Of a stretch of 64,000 bases of DNA, positions 1-10,537 are shown piece by piece (position 1 is the stretch's first letter; each line of letters starts with the position of its first letter). Origin of the DNA: Acidobacteriaceae bacterium (GTDB taxonomy: Bacteria > Acidobacteriota > Terriglobia > Terriglobales > Acidobacteriaceae); contig PLHW01000010.1 in assembly GCA_003139095.1 (NCBI GenBank), positions 81,113 to 145,112 of the forward strand, written 5' to 3'. The notes under the pieces were generated by a model. The model was not told where the DNA came from and did no database searches. It saw only the letters and a list, made by a program, of their open reading frames with translations. A program made the translations under genes and the position numbers.

Positions 1-99
1 GCAGTTACCAGCATTACCACTGCATGCATAGTCACACTCTCATCTCAGCGGGACGCGTGGCCGTGCCTGCTCGGCGCCCCGAATTTCTCCTCCTGATGC

Positions 100-288
100 T
101 TACTTAACCAAAAAGAGGGTGTAGAAAACGATCGCTTCCGCGAAGGCAATGGCCAGAATCGACTGGACCAGAACTTTCGTAGATGCCACCGGGTTGCGCC
201 CCACCGCATCCGAAGCTTTCATCCCGATAATGCCAACGGCAATGGCCGCTCCGAATGCAGCAAGACCTACGTGCAGATTTCCCGTCAT
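100..288 (-). CDS. atpE: F0F1 ATP synthase subunit c
   Basis: Proteolipid ring subunit of the F0 motor in the inner membrane. The 62-residue product has two hydrophobic helices joined by a polar loop (GRNPVAST, about residues 30-37), the layout of subunit c, and a carboxylate in the second helix (Glu51 in FAEAIVFY) that would bind the coupling ion. The ATG at 288 follows an AGGGGAAG Shine-Dalgarno; a much longer frame extends upstream, but it has no homology-like content and overlaps atpB. At 62 residues it is shorter than the 70-90 usual for the family, mainly at the termini. It lies 62 nt downstream of atpB. No other ATP synthase genes are visible, so the operon appears split. Confidence 0.93.
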   Translation of the reverse strand: MTGNLHVGLAAFGAAIAVGIIGMKASDAVGRNPVASTKVLVQSILAIAFAEAIVFYTLFLVK

Positions 289-350
289 ATGACTTCCCCT
301 TTTTTTGTCGCCGACTTGTTCGGTGCGATGAGTCTTGTCGGCGGAATGTA

Positions 351-1343
351 CTAATCGATCTCGTGTGCCGCCGCTGGCTCCTCTTCGTGCTGGCAAATCA
401 GCAGGGTGAAGACAGCGGTCAGCAACATGAACACCAGGGCCTGAACCAGGCCCACCAGCAACTCCAGAAAATAGAACGGAATCGGCAACAGCCAGCCAAG
501 TCTGGGAACCAGCGTAGACATGGCCTCCAGCATGTTTTCTCCCGCGAACACGTTGCCGTAAAGGCGAAAACTCAGCGAGACCGGCCGGAACAGGATAGAG
601 ATAATTTCCAGGCAGCCGGAGGCGAAGAACACGACCACCATCACGACCTTCATCAATCCGTCTGCATCGCCTTTGGGCGCGAAGAGTTCCTTGAGAAATC
701 CAACCGCGCCGTCCTCTTGCAGGGCCCAGATAATCCAGCAGGCGAAAAAAACCAGAGCCATCGCCAGCGTCAGGTTGACATCGGCGTTGGCGCCTCGGAA
801 CAACGGCTGATCGATCTTGAATCCATGCGCGCCCTGGTGTCCCCAGCCAATGGTGCCCACGCCCGGTATCAGTCCCATCCAATTCGCAGAGAGAATAAAA
901 ATGAAAATGCTCGCAAAGAACCAAAACGTTCGCTCCACCAGGTGCGAACCAATGATGCCTTCCAGAAATGTGTAGAGCCCTTCTACCAGCCATTCCCAGA
1001 AATTCTGGATCCCCTCCGGGATCGCCTTCATGCGCCGCGTCGCAACTTGAGCGAACACGATGAGCGCCACAGCAACCATCCAGGTGACGACCATCGAGTT
1101 CGTAATCGGAAAGCCAAATGGCCTGGCAATCTCTAACGCCTTTTGCGAAAGACCCGGTTCATCCTGCTCGGGCGCCATAGCGCTTGGTCCTGCTGATCCG
1201 GCGGCGACGGCCGATATTGCGGAACTATTTGTCAGCTTCACGTCCAAGGCAAATGCGCACGTGGCGGCCAGGCACAGGAACACGGACGCTAAGAAGAGCG
1301 CGCTGAGCGGGCTTCGACCCAGACCTCGCAATCTCGTCAGCAT
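351..1343 (-). CDS. atpB: F0F1 ATP synthase subunit a
   Basis: Membrane subunit a of ATP synthase, which forms the two proton half-channels against the c-ring. The signature helix carries the essential arginine (SLSFRLYGNVFAGE), and the C-terminal pair of helices (YFLELLVGLVQALVF) is typical. About 35 N-terminal residues (RSPLSALFLASVFLC...) look like a signal peptide, followed by a polar stretch before the first family helix. I chose the ATG at 1343, preceded by AGGGA; a GTG at 1391 would add 16 residues and lacks a clear ribosome site. The 330-residue length is long for the family because of the N-terminal extension and a loop after the Trp-Gly-rich segment. It is followed by atpE. Confidence 0.95.
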   Translation of the reverse strand: MLTRLRGLGRSPLSALFLASVFLCLAATCAFALDVKLTNSSAISAVAAGSAGPSAMAPEQDEPGLSQKALEIARPFGFPITNSMVVTWMVAVALIVFAQVATRRMKAIPEGIQNFWEWLVEGLYTFLEGIIGSHLVERTFWFFASIFIFILSANWMGLIPGVGTIGWGHQGAHGFKIDQPLFRGANADVNLTLAMALVFFACWIIWALQEDGAVGFLKELFAPKGDADGLMKVVMVVVFFASGCLEIISILFRPVSLSFRLYGNVFAGENMLEAMSTLVPRLGWLLPIPFYFLELLVGLVQALVFMLLTAVFTLLICQHEEEPAAAHEID

Positions 1344-1683
1344 CCGGTCATTCCCTGAGTCCGCACAGTCCCTCGCGTTTTGATAGTCCACTGCAACTTA
1401 GATCTAAGCAGCTAGGATTCCAATCCAAGAACGATTGCCGGAGTCGAATGCATATCTACCAGACAGAGGAAGTTAACTGTCCTCGGTGGCGTGAGATGTA
1501 CTTCGCTGCGCTTGCGGCGAGCGTGGCTGATGACAGCAATTTTGGCAGCTGACCGGCACGTTACCAATGCCCCGCCAAGGGATTGGGAAGCGCTTCGTCG
1601 GGGTAGAGGATCAAATTGCACTCGGCGACGTCGAAGAGACCGGCTAGCGGATCGCGGGGTTGAAAAGGCTGCTTCGATTTACT
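1344..1683. other. Intergenic region upstream of atpB
   Basis: About 340 bases between atpB and marC. No convincing gene is seen; the short frames have no Shine-Dalgarno and a composition unlike the neighbours. It presumably holds the atpB promoter. It contains one copy of the recurring intergenic motif TGGCANNTGAC at 1543-1553, about 200 bases upstream of the atpB start. Confidence 0.5.
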
Positions 1684-2361
1684 TCAGTGAGGCATCCCAG
1701 GACCCGCGATCTGTGGCAGCGATCTCAGCAACTGGCTCACGCCGTTCCAGACAATTTGTACGCCTATGCAGACCAGGAGGAACGACGAGAGTTTTACGAT
1801 CACGTTCATTCCGGTCGGTCCCATAACTGCGGCTAACCGGTCCGCAAACGCATAGCAGAGATAGATAGATGCTGCTAAAAAAGCAGAGCCGATTGCGGCC
1901 GCCAGAATCGCCAGCAGACCGGCCCCGATGTGGTGCGGTTCGTTTGCCCCCAGCGTGATGGCAATCGAGATTGAGCCGGGGCCGATCGTCAGGGGCAGGG
2001 TTAACGGGTAAAACGCATCGCGCAGGACATCCGTACTGCTCACGGTCCGCCCGACCGCGTCGCGATCAGTTTCATCTTTCTTCTTCAACAAAGCCCAACC
2101 CGCGGCGACTACGATCATGCCTCCGCCGACCTGCACCACCGGCAGCGAAATCCCAAAGAAAGAAAGCACGTGCGATCCAATGGCGAAGGACGCTACCAGC
2201 AAGATAAAGCTGTTGATCGCTATGCGACGGGATAGCAGCTTCCGCGTTTTCGTGTCGTAATTGAGCGTGAGAGAAAGAAACACCGGGCTCCCGCCGATCG
2301 GATCCACGATCGGAAAGAGAGCGCTCGCCACCAGGAGAATGCTCTGCGCAAATTGAAGCAC
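1684..2361 (-). CDS. MarC family integral membrane protein
   Basis: A six-helix inner-membrane protein of the MarC family (225 residues), whose members have no firmly established transport substrate. The family hallmark IDPIG appears as IVDPIGGSPVF near the N terminus, and a second conserved segment, PLTLPLTIGPGSI, lies mid-protein, giving the two-repeat layout. I prefer the GTG at 2361, eight bases after a GGAGG site, which makes the protein begin at MLQFAQSILL like family members; a TTG at 2394 would add 11 polar residues. It lies 71 bases downstream of malQ on the same strand and may be the last gene of the glycogen operon, although a functional link is not evident. Confidence 0.88.
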   Translation of the reverse strand: MLQFAQSILLVASALFPIVDPIGGSPVFLSLTLNYDTKTRKLLSRRIAINSFILLVASFAIGSHVLSFFGISLPVVQVGGGMIVVAAGWALLKKKDETDRDAVGRTVSSTDVLRDAFYPLTLPLTIGPGSISIAITLGANEPHHIGAGLLAILAAAIGSAFLAASIYLCYAFADRLAAVMGPTGMNVIVKLSSFLLVCIGVQIVWNGVSQLLRSLPQIAGPGMPH

Positions 2362-2432
2362 AGCGTCGTCCTCCGAGGGAAGCCCGGCCGACAATTGCGC
2401 CCCTTGCTTCCCGACTGTTTGGAACTCCGACC

Positions 2433-4034
2433 CTAGACTTGAGGCATCGTCGCCTGCTCAAGATCGGTGCCTTCCATCGTCAACTGCGGACCGATTGCCG
2501 CAATCGAGCGTCTTGAACGGTCCGTCAGTTCCTTCAACCATTCAAAGGCAGGGAGCGACAGCATATCTCCATGGCAGCGCCAACTCCAGTTTCCATCGAC
2601 GCGGCCGGGTACATTCATCCGACTCTCGGCGCCGAGGTTGAGCAGATCCTGCAACGGAGCGATCGCCAGTGCTGCCTGCGATGACCACGCCAAATCCATG
2701 AGTGCTGGAGCAGCTTCCGCATTTCCGCCCGGCGGGCGTTTCAGATAACTCCAGAAGTTCTGCCGCTGGTAGTCGGGCAACTCCTCGTACCACTCTCGGG
2801 TCGGGGCGTTGTCATGCGTGCCCGTGTATACGACCGTGTTGGAAACAAAGTTGTGCGGCAGATACGGGTTATCGGAATGGCCGTCGAAGGCAAACTGCAA
2901 GACCCTGGTCCCAGGAATTTGAAATTGGTCGCGTAGTGCGTATACGTCCGGAGTAATAAGACCGAGATCCTCGGCGATGAACGGCAGACCGCCCAGCTCT
3001 TTGTGTACCGCGTCAAAGAAGCCGGCGCCGGGTCCCGGGACCCACTGCCCGGACTGAGCCGTCGGTGCGCCTGCCGGAACGTGCCATGCGGCCGCAAACC
3101 CGCGGAAGTGATCCAGGCGAATCGCATCCACATGAGCCAGCAGGGCACGCAGGCGATCGATTGACCAGCGATAGCCGGTTGCGCGCAGAGCGTCCCAGTT
3201 GTAGACGGGATTGCCCCACAACTGTCCCTGGGCGCTGAAATAGTCGGGTGGAACGCCGCCGACGAAGCGGGGCTGCTTATGTTCGTCGAGCAGGAATAAT
3301 TCTGGTTTCGCCCAGACATCGCTGGAATCGGGCGAAACAAAGAAGGGCAGATCGCCAATCAAGCGCACACCTCTGGAATTCGCGTGCTGCTTAAGTTGAT
3401 CGCTCTGCCGGAAAAGCAGGAATTGCGCAAAGCGGACCTGGTCAACCTGATCGGCCAACTCTCGGTGTGCACTCGCCAGAGCGTCTTCGTTGCGCTGCAC
3501 CACTTCTGTCGGCCACTCGAGGTAATATGCGCCGTTGTACTTGGCCTTCAGCGCCCGGAACAGCGCATAGTCCTCCAGCCAATGTTCCTGCTGAACGCAG
3601 AACTCATCGTAGTCAGGCCGCAGATCCTTGCGCTCTCCGGCTTTAAAATTCGTCCACGCCGTTTCCAGCAGACGGTTCTTGAATGGAATAACAGTTTCGT
3701 AGGCGACGCTATCGCACGGAAAGCTGGCGTCACAATCCGTAGCCTCGATCAGCCCGTCCAAGATCAGGCTGCCGGGACTGATCAGCATTGTATTTCCGGC
3801 AAACGACGACATCGGCTGATACGGAGAATTCCCGTAACCCGTCGGACCGAGCGGCAGCGACTGCCACCATCTCTGGCCAGCATCATGAAGACGATCCACC
3901 CAGGAGTAAGCAGCCGATCCCAGATCACCAATGCCATACGGCGACGGCAGAGACGTAACATGCAGTAACAAGCCCGAACCACGGTAATCCGCCACGAATG
4001 GAGGACCACTCGCGGAGCCGCCGGTACCGCTCAT
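2433..4034 (-). CDS. malQ: 4-alpha-glucanotransferase (amylomaltase, GH77)
   Basis: Cytoplasmic disproportionating enzyme that transfers alpha-1,4-glucan segments between malto-oligosaccharides, processing the short chains left by glycogen phosphorylase. The 533-residue protein has GH77 landmarks: [20 protein letters not shown] at the N terminus, [18 protein letters not shown], the nucleophile Asp in AIRLDHFRG, the acid/base Glu in FIAEDLG, and the stabilising Asp in TGTHDNAPT. Length is normal for the short, bacterial-type enzyme. The start ATG overlaps the pgm stop by four bases (ATGA), implying translational coupling. Its position directly after glgP and pgm supports glycogen degradation rather than maltose uptake. 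Confidence 0.96.
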   Translation of the reverse strand: MSGTGGSASGPPFVADYRGSGLLLHVTSLPSPYGIGDLGSAAYSWVDRLHDAGQRWWQSLPLGPTGYGNSPYQPMSSFAGNTMLISPGSLILDGLIEATDCDASFPCDSVAYETVIPFKNRLLETAWTNFKAGERKDLRPDYDEFCVQQEHWLEDYALFRALKAKYNGAYYLEWPTEVVQRNEDALASAHRELADQVDQVRFAQFLLFRQSDQLKQHANSRGVRLIGDLPFFVSPDSSDVWAKPELFLLDEHKQPRFVGGVPPDYFSAQGQLWGNPVYNWDALRATGYRWSIDRLRALLAHVDAIRLDHFRGFAAAWHVPAGAPTAQSGQWVPGPGAGFFDAVHKELGGLPFIAEDLGLITPDVYALRDQFQIPGTRVLQFAFDGHSDNPYLPHNFVSNTVVYTGTHDNAPTREWYEELPDYQRQNFWSYLKRPPGGNAEAAPALMDLAWSSQAALAIAPLQDLLNLGAESRMNVPGRVDGNWSWRCHGDMLSLPAFEWLKELTDRSRRSIAAIGPQLTMEGTDLEQATMPQV

Positions 4035-5725
4035 CGCCCTGCCCCGGAGCCCAGTGCATTGTTCACCATTTTCTGTGCTTCACGGAGAATGGCCTTCAGA
4101 TGTGACTCGCTCTTAAAGCTCTCCGCGTAGATCTTGTAGATGTTCTCCGTGCCGGAGGGCCGGGCCGCGAACCAGCCGCTGTCTGCTAAGACTTTCAGTC
4201 CGCCAATCGGAGCTTGATTACCTGGGGCTTTCGTGAGCTTGGCGGTGATCGGTTCGCCCGCCAGTTCCGCCTCCCGGACTGCATCCGGAGAGAGCTGCTG
4301 CAATTTCGCCTTCTGTTCCGGCGTGGCCGGGGCGTCGATACGCGTGTAATAAGATGTGCCGAATTCCGCGGTTAGTTCGCGGTAATGCTCGCCAGGATCC
4401 TTCCCTGTGCGGGCGGTAATCTCGGCGGCCAGCAGGTCCATGATTGGCCCATCCTTGTCCGTCGTCCACACGGTACCGTCCAGGCGGAGAAAACTTGCCC
4501 CCGCGCTTTCTTCGCCACCGAAACAGAATGAGCCGTCTACCAGTCCTGGCACAAACCATTTGAAACCTACGGGCACTTCACACAGCTTGCGTCCGAGCTT
4601 GTCAACAACGCGGTCGATCATGCTGCTGCTTACCAGAGTCTTCCCCACAGCCGAATCGTGACGCCACTTCGGACGGTGCGTGAGCAGATATTGAATCGCC
4701 ACCGAGAGGTAATGGTTCGGATTCATTAAACCCGCGATGGGCGTGACAATCCCGTGCCGGTCGGAATCGGGATCATTGGCGAAAGCCACCTGGTACTGAT
4801 CTTTCAGCCCAACCAATCGCGCCATTGCATACGGACTGGAACAATCCATGCGGATCTTGCCGTCGTGGTCCACCGTCATGAATGAAAAGGTCGGGTCGAT
4901 GATTGGATTGACAACAGCGACGTCCAGCCCGTAAATCGAGTTGATCGGCTCCCAGTACGGCCGCGCCGCGCCGCCCAGAGGATCGACGGCGAGCTTCAGC
5001 TTGGCGCCGCGAATGGCGTCGATGTCCACGACATTCTTGAGATCGCGCACGTAAGGCAGGACGAAGTCTTCCTGGTGCGTGCTTGCGGCTCGAATCGCTT
5101 TATCGTAGGGGATGCGCTTTACGTCTCTGTTTCCTGCCCGCAATAACTCATTCGCGCGATTTTGCACCCACCCGGTTACGTCCGTATCCGCAGGCCCGCC
5201 GTTTGGCGGGTTGTACTTGAAGCCTCCGTCCTCGGGCGGATTGTGGGATGGCGTAATGACGATGCCATCCGCAAGATGGTCTTTGCGACCGCGGTTGTAA
5301 ACGAGAATCGCTCGGGAGATAACTGGCGTCGGCGTTACACCATCGTTCTCCTGGATGATGGTCTCAACGTTATTAGCCGCCAGCACTTCGAGTGCAGTGC
5401 GCTGTGCCGGGGCGGAAAGCGCATGCGTGTCCTTCCCCATATATAAAGGACCGTCGATCCCCTGCCCCTTGCGGTACTCGCAGATGGCCTGCGTAATCGC
5501 CAGTATGTGCGCTTCATTGAAAGCACCGTGCAGCGAAGACCCACGGTGTCCGCTCGTGCCAAACGCGACGAGTTGATTGCGGTCGCCCACGTCAGGCTTG
5601 CGATCGAAGTACTCTTTCTCCAAACGCGCTACGTCAACCAGCAGTTCCTTCGGCGCTGGCTTGCCGGCCAACGGCGAGATTGCCGGGCCATCGGCCCCGG
5701 ACTGTTTTCCTAAGGTATGGGGCAT
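4031..5725 (-). CDS. pgm: Phosphoglucomutase (alpha-D-glucose-specific)
   Basis: Interconverts glucose-1-phosphate and glucose-6-phosphate, linking glycogen phosphorylase output to glycolysis. The 564-residue protein has the phosphohexomutase domains in order: the catalytic phosphoserine loop [15 protein letters not shown], the Mg-binding loop NDPDSDRHG, the sugar-binding loop [11 protein letters not shown], and the phosphate-binding loop [11 protein letters not shown] near the C terminus. Sequence style and length match the single-chain alpha-D-glucose-phosphate-specific class rather than phosphomannomutase. The ATG at 5725 lies 16 bases inside the 3' end of glgP, behind an AAGGCGGAG site, so the two genes are probably co-translated. 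Confidence 0.96.
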   Translation of the reverse strand: MPHTLGKQSGADGPAISPLAGKPAPKELLVDVARLEKEYFDRKPDVGDRNQLVAFGTSGHRGSSLHGAFNEAHILAITQAICEYRKGQGIDGPLYMGKDTHALSAPAQRTALEVLAANNVETIIQENDGVTPTPVISRAILVYNRGRKDHLADGIVITPSHNPPEDGGFKYNPPNGGPADTDVTGWVQNRANELLRAGNRDVKRIPYDKAIRAASTHQEDFVLPYVRDLKNVVDIDAIRGAKLKLAVDPLGGAARPYWEPINSIYGLDVAVVNPIIDPTFSFMTVDHDGKIRMDCSSPYAMARLVGLKDQYQVAFANDPDSDRHGIVTPIAGLMNPNHYLSVAIQYLLTHRPKWRHDSAVGKTLVSSSMIDRVVDKLGRKLCEVPVGFKWFVPGLVDGSFCFGGEESAGASFLRLDGTVWTTDKDGPIMDLLAAEITARTGKDPGEHYRELTAEFGTSYYTRIDAPATPEQKAKLQQLSPDAVREAELAGEPITAKLTKAPGNQAPIGGLKVLADSGWFAARPSGTENIYKIYAESFKSESHLKAILREAQKMVNNALGSGAGR

Positions 5726-8238
5726 GGCTCCGCCTTCCAGATTTCCGTTGCATATTCGTGAATGGTACGGTCGCTCGAAAACTTGCCGGAGCTGGCCACG
5801 TTCAGGATTGCCTTCTGCGCCCAGGCGCCGGGGTCGCGATACAGTGCCCCGAGGTGTTCCTGCGCTTGGACGTATGAGGTCAGGTCCGCCAGGTGCATAT
5901 AGCGATCGCCGAAGAGCAGCAGTGTATCGTGCAGCGGAGCGAATATTCCCGGTTCGTAACGGCTGAAGTAATCAGAGAAGATAAGGTCCAGTGCCGCCCG
6001 CGTCTCCGGTTCGTGCTCATAGTGCCAGTTTGGACTGTACCAGGAACGGCTGTTCTCGACTTGTTCGACAGTCAGTCCAAACAGGAACATGTTTTCTTCC
6101 CCAGTCTCCTCTGCCATCTCGATGGTCGCACCATCCCGCGTGCCGACAGTCAGAGCCCCATTCATCATGAACTTCATGTTGCTGGTTCCGCTGGCCTCAT
6201 AACCGGCAGTCGAAATCTGATTGGAGACATCGCTCGCCGGAATCAGTCGTTCCGCCAGCGAAACATTGTACTCAGGGAGAAAAACAACCTTGATTCGCCC
6301 ACGCACCGCAGGGTCACCGTCAATCGTGCCTGCCAGGTTGTTGATGAATTTTATGATCAGTTTCGCCAGGCGATAGGCCGGTGCCGCTTTACCGGCGAAG
6401 AAGAATGTGCGCGGCACCATCTCCATATCGGGATTTTCCCGCAGCCGGTTATAAACAACGACGATCCGCAGAGCGTTCAGCAGTTGGCGTTTGTATTCGT
6501 GAATGCGCTTGATTTGGCAGTCGAAAATCGTGTCCGGGTCCACGACCTGCCCTGACGTCCCCTTAAGCCAGTCGGCAAAGCGTACCTTGGCCTCCCGTTT
6601 TGACTTGAGAAAAAGGTCGCGAGCGCTCGCGTCCTGAGCGAATGGCTTCAACTCGTTGAGTTGGCCTAGGTCAGTAATCCAACGATCACCGATGACTTGC
6701 GTGATTGCACCAGCCAGCGCAGGATTGGCTTCCAGCAGCCAGCGCCGCGGTGTCACTCCATTCGTTTTGTTGCTGAAGCGTTCCGGAAACATCTCCGCCA
6801 GATCCTTGACTGTCATCGTCCGCAGTAGCTTCGAGTGGACGGCGGCGACTCCATTGGTGCTGTGCGTGCCTACGATAGCGAGGTTGGCCATGCGAATCTT
6901 GCGCGAAGGCTTTTCTTCCACGAGACTAACGCGCTCGACGCGCCCCTCGTCGCCGGGGAAGCGAAGACGCACTTCGTCGAGCAAACGCCGATTAATTTCG
7001 TAAATGATTTCCAGATGCCGGGGGAGTAGCACCTCGAACCAGGCAGCCGGCCATTTCTCAAGGGCCTCAGGCAGTAACGTGTGATTAGTATAGGCGAGAG
7101 TCTTTTTCGTCAGATCCCATGCCTGGTCCCACCCAAGGTGCGCATCATCCAGCAGGATGCGCATCAATTCCGCGACGGACATCGAGGGATGTGTATCGTT
7201 AAGTTGGATCGCGACCTTTTCCGGAAGTTGGTTCCAGTCGGTGTTGTGGCGCTGAAAGCGGCGAATCAGGTCGGCCAGCGAGCAGGCAACCAGGAAATAC
7301 TCCTGCACAAAACGCAACCCCTGCCCCACGGTCGTGGAGTCGTCAGGATACAGTACGCGTGTTAGCGATTCTGCTTCGAGAGTCTGGCCGAGCGCGCCTA
7401 CGAAATCTCCGGTGCCGAATTCCTCGAAGTCGAAGTAGTCGGGCGCTGCCGCGGCCCAGAGCCGGAGAGTATTAATCGTCTTTCCTCCGTAGCCCACAAT
7501 CGGGCGATCAAAAGGTATGCCGATCAGGCTCGAAGGCCGGCCGGGAATGACCTTAAAATTGCCCCCTCGCAGCACGAAGGAACAGTTCAGCTTCACTTCC
7601 ACCTTCTCGTGCGGGCGGGCGATCTCCCAGGGATCGTCAGCGCGTAGCCAATTATCGGGGTTCTCTTGCTGCCAACCGTTCGTAAATGACTGCCGAAACA
7701 TACCGTATTCGTAGCGCAGTCCATAACCTGTGGCGGGCAGTTGCAGAGTGGCCATCGAGTCGAGGAAACACGCCGCAAGACGGCCCAGCCCGCCGTTCCC
7801 GAGACCTGCATCCGGTTCCTGCTCGATCAATTCCAGCCAGTCAATTCCTTTCTCCTGAATCGCATGCTGGGCCACGGGATCAAGCAGGAGGTTCGTGATG
7901 TTGTTGGCCAGCGAACGGCCGAGGAGAAATTCCAGAGAGAGGTAGTAAATACGTTTAGCGTTCTGCTGCTCATACGTGGTTTTCGTCAGCACCCAACGCT
8001 GCGCCAGGATGTCACGCACGGAATGGGCAATTGCCTCGAATTTCTCCCGGGCGCTCGCTACCTTCGGGTCAATCGCCCGATCAAAAACTAGATGCCGTTC
8101 ATAGAATGCGTTTTCCGTCCCCACAAATGGAATCGGTCCGCACCCGTACCGACGGAGAAGCTGCGAAACACTGGCTGAGTTTGTTGTCATCGGAACGACT
8201 TTTGCGGAGTTTGGGCGCACCACACTCTCTGTACTCAT
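5710..8238 (-). CDS. glgP: Glycogen/starch phosphorylase (GT35)
   Basis: Releases glucose-1-phosphate from alpha-1,4-glucan ends using pyridoxal phosphate. The 842-residue length is normal. The PLP-binding motif [16 protein letters not shown] is present with the Schiff-base lysine at about residue 689, and other conserved blocks are visible: [27 protein letters not shown] and [14 protein letters not shown]. The N terminus lacks an animal-type phosphorylation segment. The start at 8238 follows AGAAGGATATCG. It lies 21 bases behind the histidine phosphatase gene and overlaps pgm by 16 bases, so it sits centrally in a glycogen degradation operon. Confidence 0.97.
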   Translation of the reverse strand: MSTESVVRPNSAKVVPMTTNSASVSQLLRRYGCGPIPFVGTENAFYERHLVFDRAIDPKVASAREKFEAIAHSVRDILAQRWVLTKTTYEQQNAKRIYYLSLEFLLGRSLANNITNLLLDPVAQHAIQEKGIDWLELIEQEPDAGLGNGGLGRLAACFLDSMATLQLPATGYGLRYEYGMFRQSFTNGWQQENPDNWLRADDPWEIARPHEKVEVKLNCSFVLRGGNFKVIPGRPSSLIGIPFDRPIVGYGGKTINTLRLWAAAAPDYFDFEEFGTGDFVGALGQTLEAESLTRVLYPDDSTTVGQGLRFVQEYFLVACSLADLIRRFQRHNTDWNQLPEKVAIQLNDTHPSMSVAELMRILLDDAHLGWDQAWDLTKKTLAYTNHTLLPEALEKWPAAWFEVLLPRHLEIIYEINRRLLDEVRLRFPGDEGRVERVSLVEEKPSRKIRMANLAIVGTHSTNGVAAVHSKLLRTMTVKDLAEMFPERFSNKTNGVTPRRWLLEANPALAGAITQVIGDRWITDLGQLNELKPFAQDASARDLFLKSKREAKVRFADWLKGTSGQVVDPDTIFDCQIKRIHEYKRQLLNALRIVVVYNRLRENPDMEMVPRTFFFAGKAAPAYRLAKLIIKFINNLAGTIDGDPAVRGRIKVVFLPEYNVSLAERLIPASDVSNQISTAGYEASGTSNMKFMMNGALTVGTRDGATIEMAEETGEENMFLFGLTVEQVENSRSWYSPNWHYEHEPETRAALDLIFSDYFSRYEPGIFAPLHDTLLLFGDRYMHLADLTSYVQAQEHLGALYRDPGAWAQKAILNVASSGKFSSDRTIHEYATEIWKAEPCPIP

Positions 8239-8259
8239 TCGATATCCTTCTCGTCTGAT

Positions 8260-8919
8260 TTATCTGTGAACGGTGTTGCCCACAAGAGCCGCCAGCCCCT
8301 CGCCGGATAAGTGCGTCGACTCATTGACTACGTGGTGATCGTCATTCCAGAGCCGGATCACTGGCCGGGACAAATTGTGTTCATAACTGAGCGCGCTCAG
8401 GCTCGCCGGACTTAGAAGAAAATACCTTCCCCCAGTTCCCGGGCCCAAAGCCAGCCAACGCGCGGTCAACACGCGAATGAAGTGTCCGCTCGAAAACAGC
8501 AGTACATCCCCTCGGACGCTACGGACTCGCTCGACGACGCGATCCGCCCGTGCGCCGATTTGTTCTGGCGATTCTCCTCCTGGGGCGCCCTCGCGAAATA
8601 AATCCCAGTGGGGGTTCACTCGGAGAATTTCGGCCGAGGTCAGTGCTTCGTATTTTCCGTAGTCCCATTCCACTAGGTCGGGATCGCTGATGGCCCCCGC
8701 TCCAAATCCAGATAACTGACAGGTTCGCGCGGCACGCTGCAAGGGACTGGTAAACACTTTTGCAAATGTCATGCCCTTCAATCGTTCTCCAAGCCGCACG
8801 GCGTTGTGTTCGCCATCAGGTGTAAGAGGCAGATCGGTAAGTCCAGTATGCTGGCCAGAGCGAGTCCAAGCCGTATTCCCGTGCCGCGCTATATACACCA
8901 CTGGAAGTGCGTCGCTCAT
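8260..8919 (-). CDS. Histidine phosphatase (phosphoglycerate mutase-like)
   Basis: A 219-residue member of the histidine phosphatase superfamily, with the phospho-acceptor motif ARHGNTAWT near the N terminus, the HTGLTDLPLT segment, and a second catalytic histidine in LLFSSGHFIRVLTARW. The substrate cannot be read from sequence; family members act on sugar phosphates, phosphoglycerate or small phosphoesters. I chose the ATG at 8919 with AGGAG ten bases upstream; the frame extends 75 codons further with no family content and overlaps ackA. Being 21 bases ahead of glgP, it is probably transcribed with the glycogen genes, which makes a sugar-phosphate role plausible but unproven. Confidence 0.9.
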   Translation of the reverse strand: MSDALPVVYIARHGNTAWTRSGQHTGLTDLPLTPDGEHNAVRLGERLKGMTFAKVFTSPLQRAARTCQLSGFGAGAISDPDLVEWDYGKYEALTSAEILRVNPHWDLFREGAPGGESPEQIGARADRVVERVRSVRGDVLLFSSGHFIRVLTARWLALGPGTGGRYFLLSPASLSALSYEHNLSRPVIRLWNDDHHVVNESTHLSGEGLAALVGNTVHR

Positions 8920-9085
8920 GCTTTCTTTGCTCCTCTTGGACACTGGGCATTCACAGTTCCACATGCTTGCCCGCCGAATGCCTAGTCCACACGTCCCCTT
9001 TCGCTCGGCGGCTGACCAGAAATTTGGCAGGTGACTGGCGCGAGCCCGACACAGAGCCGCCGTTCCGTACGCGTACTTCGATCGT

Positions 9086-10318
9086 TCAGCTTGCTGTACC
9101 GACTGGCGCGGCAGCGTGCAAGAGCTTCCAGCATTCCGCCGCAATGGCCCAGTCCTCCTCCGCCCGGATTACAAGGACACGAACCCGGGAATCTGCCGCA
9201 GCAATGTCGCAATCGATGAACGGCCGCGCGTTCAGTTCGCGGTCAAGTTTGAGGCCGAGGAATTCCAATGTGCTACACGCTGCCGCTCGCACTTCGGGAG
9301 AGTTCTCGCCCACTCCCGCGGTAAACACCAGAACGTCCATTCCTCCCAACACGGCGGCCATAGCGCCGATCGCTGCCCGCAATCGGCATATATAGATGTC
9401 AAACGCCAACTTTGCTCTCGGGTGACCTCCTTGCACACCTGCCAGGATGTCGCGCATATCGCCCGAGAGACCCGAGATTCCCAGCAGCCCAGACTCCTGG
9501 TTCAGCACGTGGTCGATCTCTTGACCATCGAGCTGGCCTTGACGCATCAGGAAAGTTAGAATGCCGGGATCTACCGAGCCCGATCGTGTTCCCATCATCA
9601 GGCCCTCTAAAGGAGTAAACCCCATCGTGGTATCAACGCTGCGGCCTCCCTGAATTGCCGTCACGGAGCATCCATTGCCTAGATGGCAAGTGACAATTCT
9701 TAGCGAATTCGTGTCCTTACTCAGCAGTTGAGCGGCGCGGCCGGCGCAATACTGATGATTGATCCCGTGGAATCCGTATCGCCGGATTCCCTTCGCGATC
9801 CACTCATATGGGCCGGGATAAATCGCAGCCGACTCTGGCATTTGGCGATGAAAGCCGGTATCGAAAACCGCAACCTGAGGAACAGCGCCGAGAACACTTC
9901 CGACGATTTCCACACCCTCGAGTTCAGCGCGAATATGCAGGGGCGCGAGAGGGGAGACGCGGGCAATCGCAGAGCGCACCTCGGGCGTGATGACCACGGG
10001 ATCCTCGAAGTGGGGGCCACCATGGACTACGCGATGCCCCACCGCGTCGATCTCGGAGACAGAAGCAATAGCGCGCGTGTTTCCGTCCCGCGCCGTGCGC
10101 AGCAAATGCCTGACAACTTCTTCACGTGAAGAGACTGGGAGTTGTTCTTTGAGAGTCGCCCCCGCAGCGTTCTTCGCCGCAATCGTCGCGGTGTCGCCCC
10201 CAAACTCGATTTTTCCTTCCCACAGGCAACGCGGCGGATGATCCGGCAGAGTTCCGTCTATTTCGTAAATGCACGCCTTTTGGCTGCTGGAACCCGAATT
10301 GAGCACGAGGATCTTCAT
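9086..10318 (-). CDS. ackA: Acetate kinase
   Basis: Catalyses reversible transfer of phosphate between ATP and acetate, usually together with phosphotransacetylase, which is not in this window. The 410-residue protein opens with the phosphate-binding signature ILVLNSGSSS and contains the second ASKHA signature RRYGFHGINHQY, the HLGNGCS loop, the DTTMGFTPLEGLMMGTRSG block, and the adenosine loop FTAGVGENS. Length is typical. It lies 166 bases upstream of the histidine phosphatase and 220 bases downstream of a universal stress gene. Interestingly, a copy of the TGGCAAGTGAC motif seen in intergenic regions also occurs inside this gene (9684-9694), where it encodes part of the conserved HLGNG loop and is probably coincidental. 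Confidence 0.97.
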   Translation of the reverse strand: MKILVLNSGSSSQKACIYEIDGTLPDHPPRCLWEGKIEFGGDTATIAAKNAAGATLKEQLPVSSREEVVRHLLRTARDGNTRAIASVSEIDAVGHRVVHGGPHFEDPVVITPEVRSAIARVSPLAPLHIRAELEGVEIVGSVLGAVPQVAVFDTGFHRQMPESAAIYPGPYEWIAKGIRRYGFHGINHQYCAGRAAQLLSKDTNSLRIVTCHLGNGCSVTAIQGGRSVDTTMGFTPLEGLMMGTRSGSVDPGILTFLMRQGQLDGQEIDHVLNQESGLLGISGLSGDMRDILAGVQGGHPRAKLAFDIYICRLRAAIGAMAAVLGGMDVLVFTAGVGENSPEVRAAACSTLEFLGLKLDRELNARPFIDCDIAAADSRVRVLVIRAEEDWAIAAECWKLLHAAAPVGTAS

Positions 10319-10362
10319 GTCTGGGCTGGATTTGGGCTTCTCCGTTTCTTGGCTATCTGGGG

Positions 10363-10378
10363 AGCAACCGACCTACCA
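10363..10378 (-). promoter_or_regulatory. Possible sigma-54 (-24/-12) promoter of ackA
   Basis: Read on the minus strand the site is TGGTAGGTCGGTTGCT, with the GG and GC dinucleotides spaced as in -24/-12 promoters and a perfect TTGCT -12 box; the -24 box matches only TGG. The -12 element lies about 47 bases upstream of the ackA start. No enhancer-binding activator gene is seen nearby, so this is a weak call. Confidence 0.3.
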
Positions 10379-10444
10379 AACGCGAAAGTCTCGCAGAATA
10401 CGGGGATATCCAGGAATGCATACCCTACCGTCCTCGAAACGGTC

Positions 10445-10523
10445 GGTAAGTGACTGTCGAAAGCATGGCAAGTGACAAAATCGCCAACTGCCGCTGCGAT
10501 CACCTGTGAGTTGGCAAGTGCTG
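10445..10523 (+). repeat. Cluster of three GGYAAGTG-type short repeats
   Basis: Three related boxes lie between the stress gene and ackA: GGTAAGTGACTG at 10445-10456, GGCAAGTGACAA at 10467-10478, and GGCAAGTGCTG at 10513-10523. Starts are 22 and 46 bases apart, roughly whole numbers of helical turns. They belong to the wider TGGCANNTGAC motif found in several intergenic regions of the window, and could be regulator-binding sites. This is a pattern only; no binding protein is known. Confidence 0.4.
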
Positions 10524-10537
10524 TTCTGGTTTCCAGG

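Noticed and set aside
255..1136. 293-codon plus frame opposite atpB
   Set aside because: Antisense shadow of atpB with biased composition.
9684..9694. Motif copy TGGCAAGTGAC in ackA
   Set aside because: It encodes conserved residues of the HLGNG loop, so coding constraint explains it.
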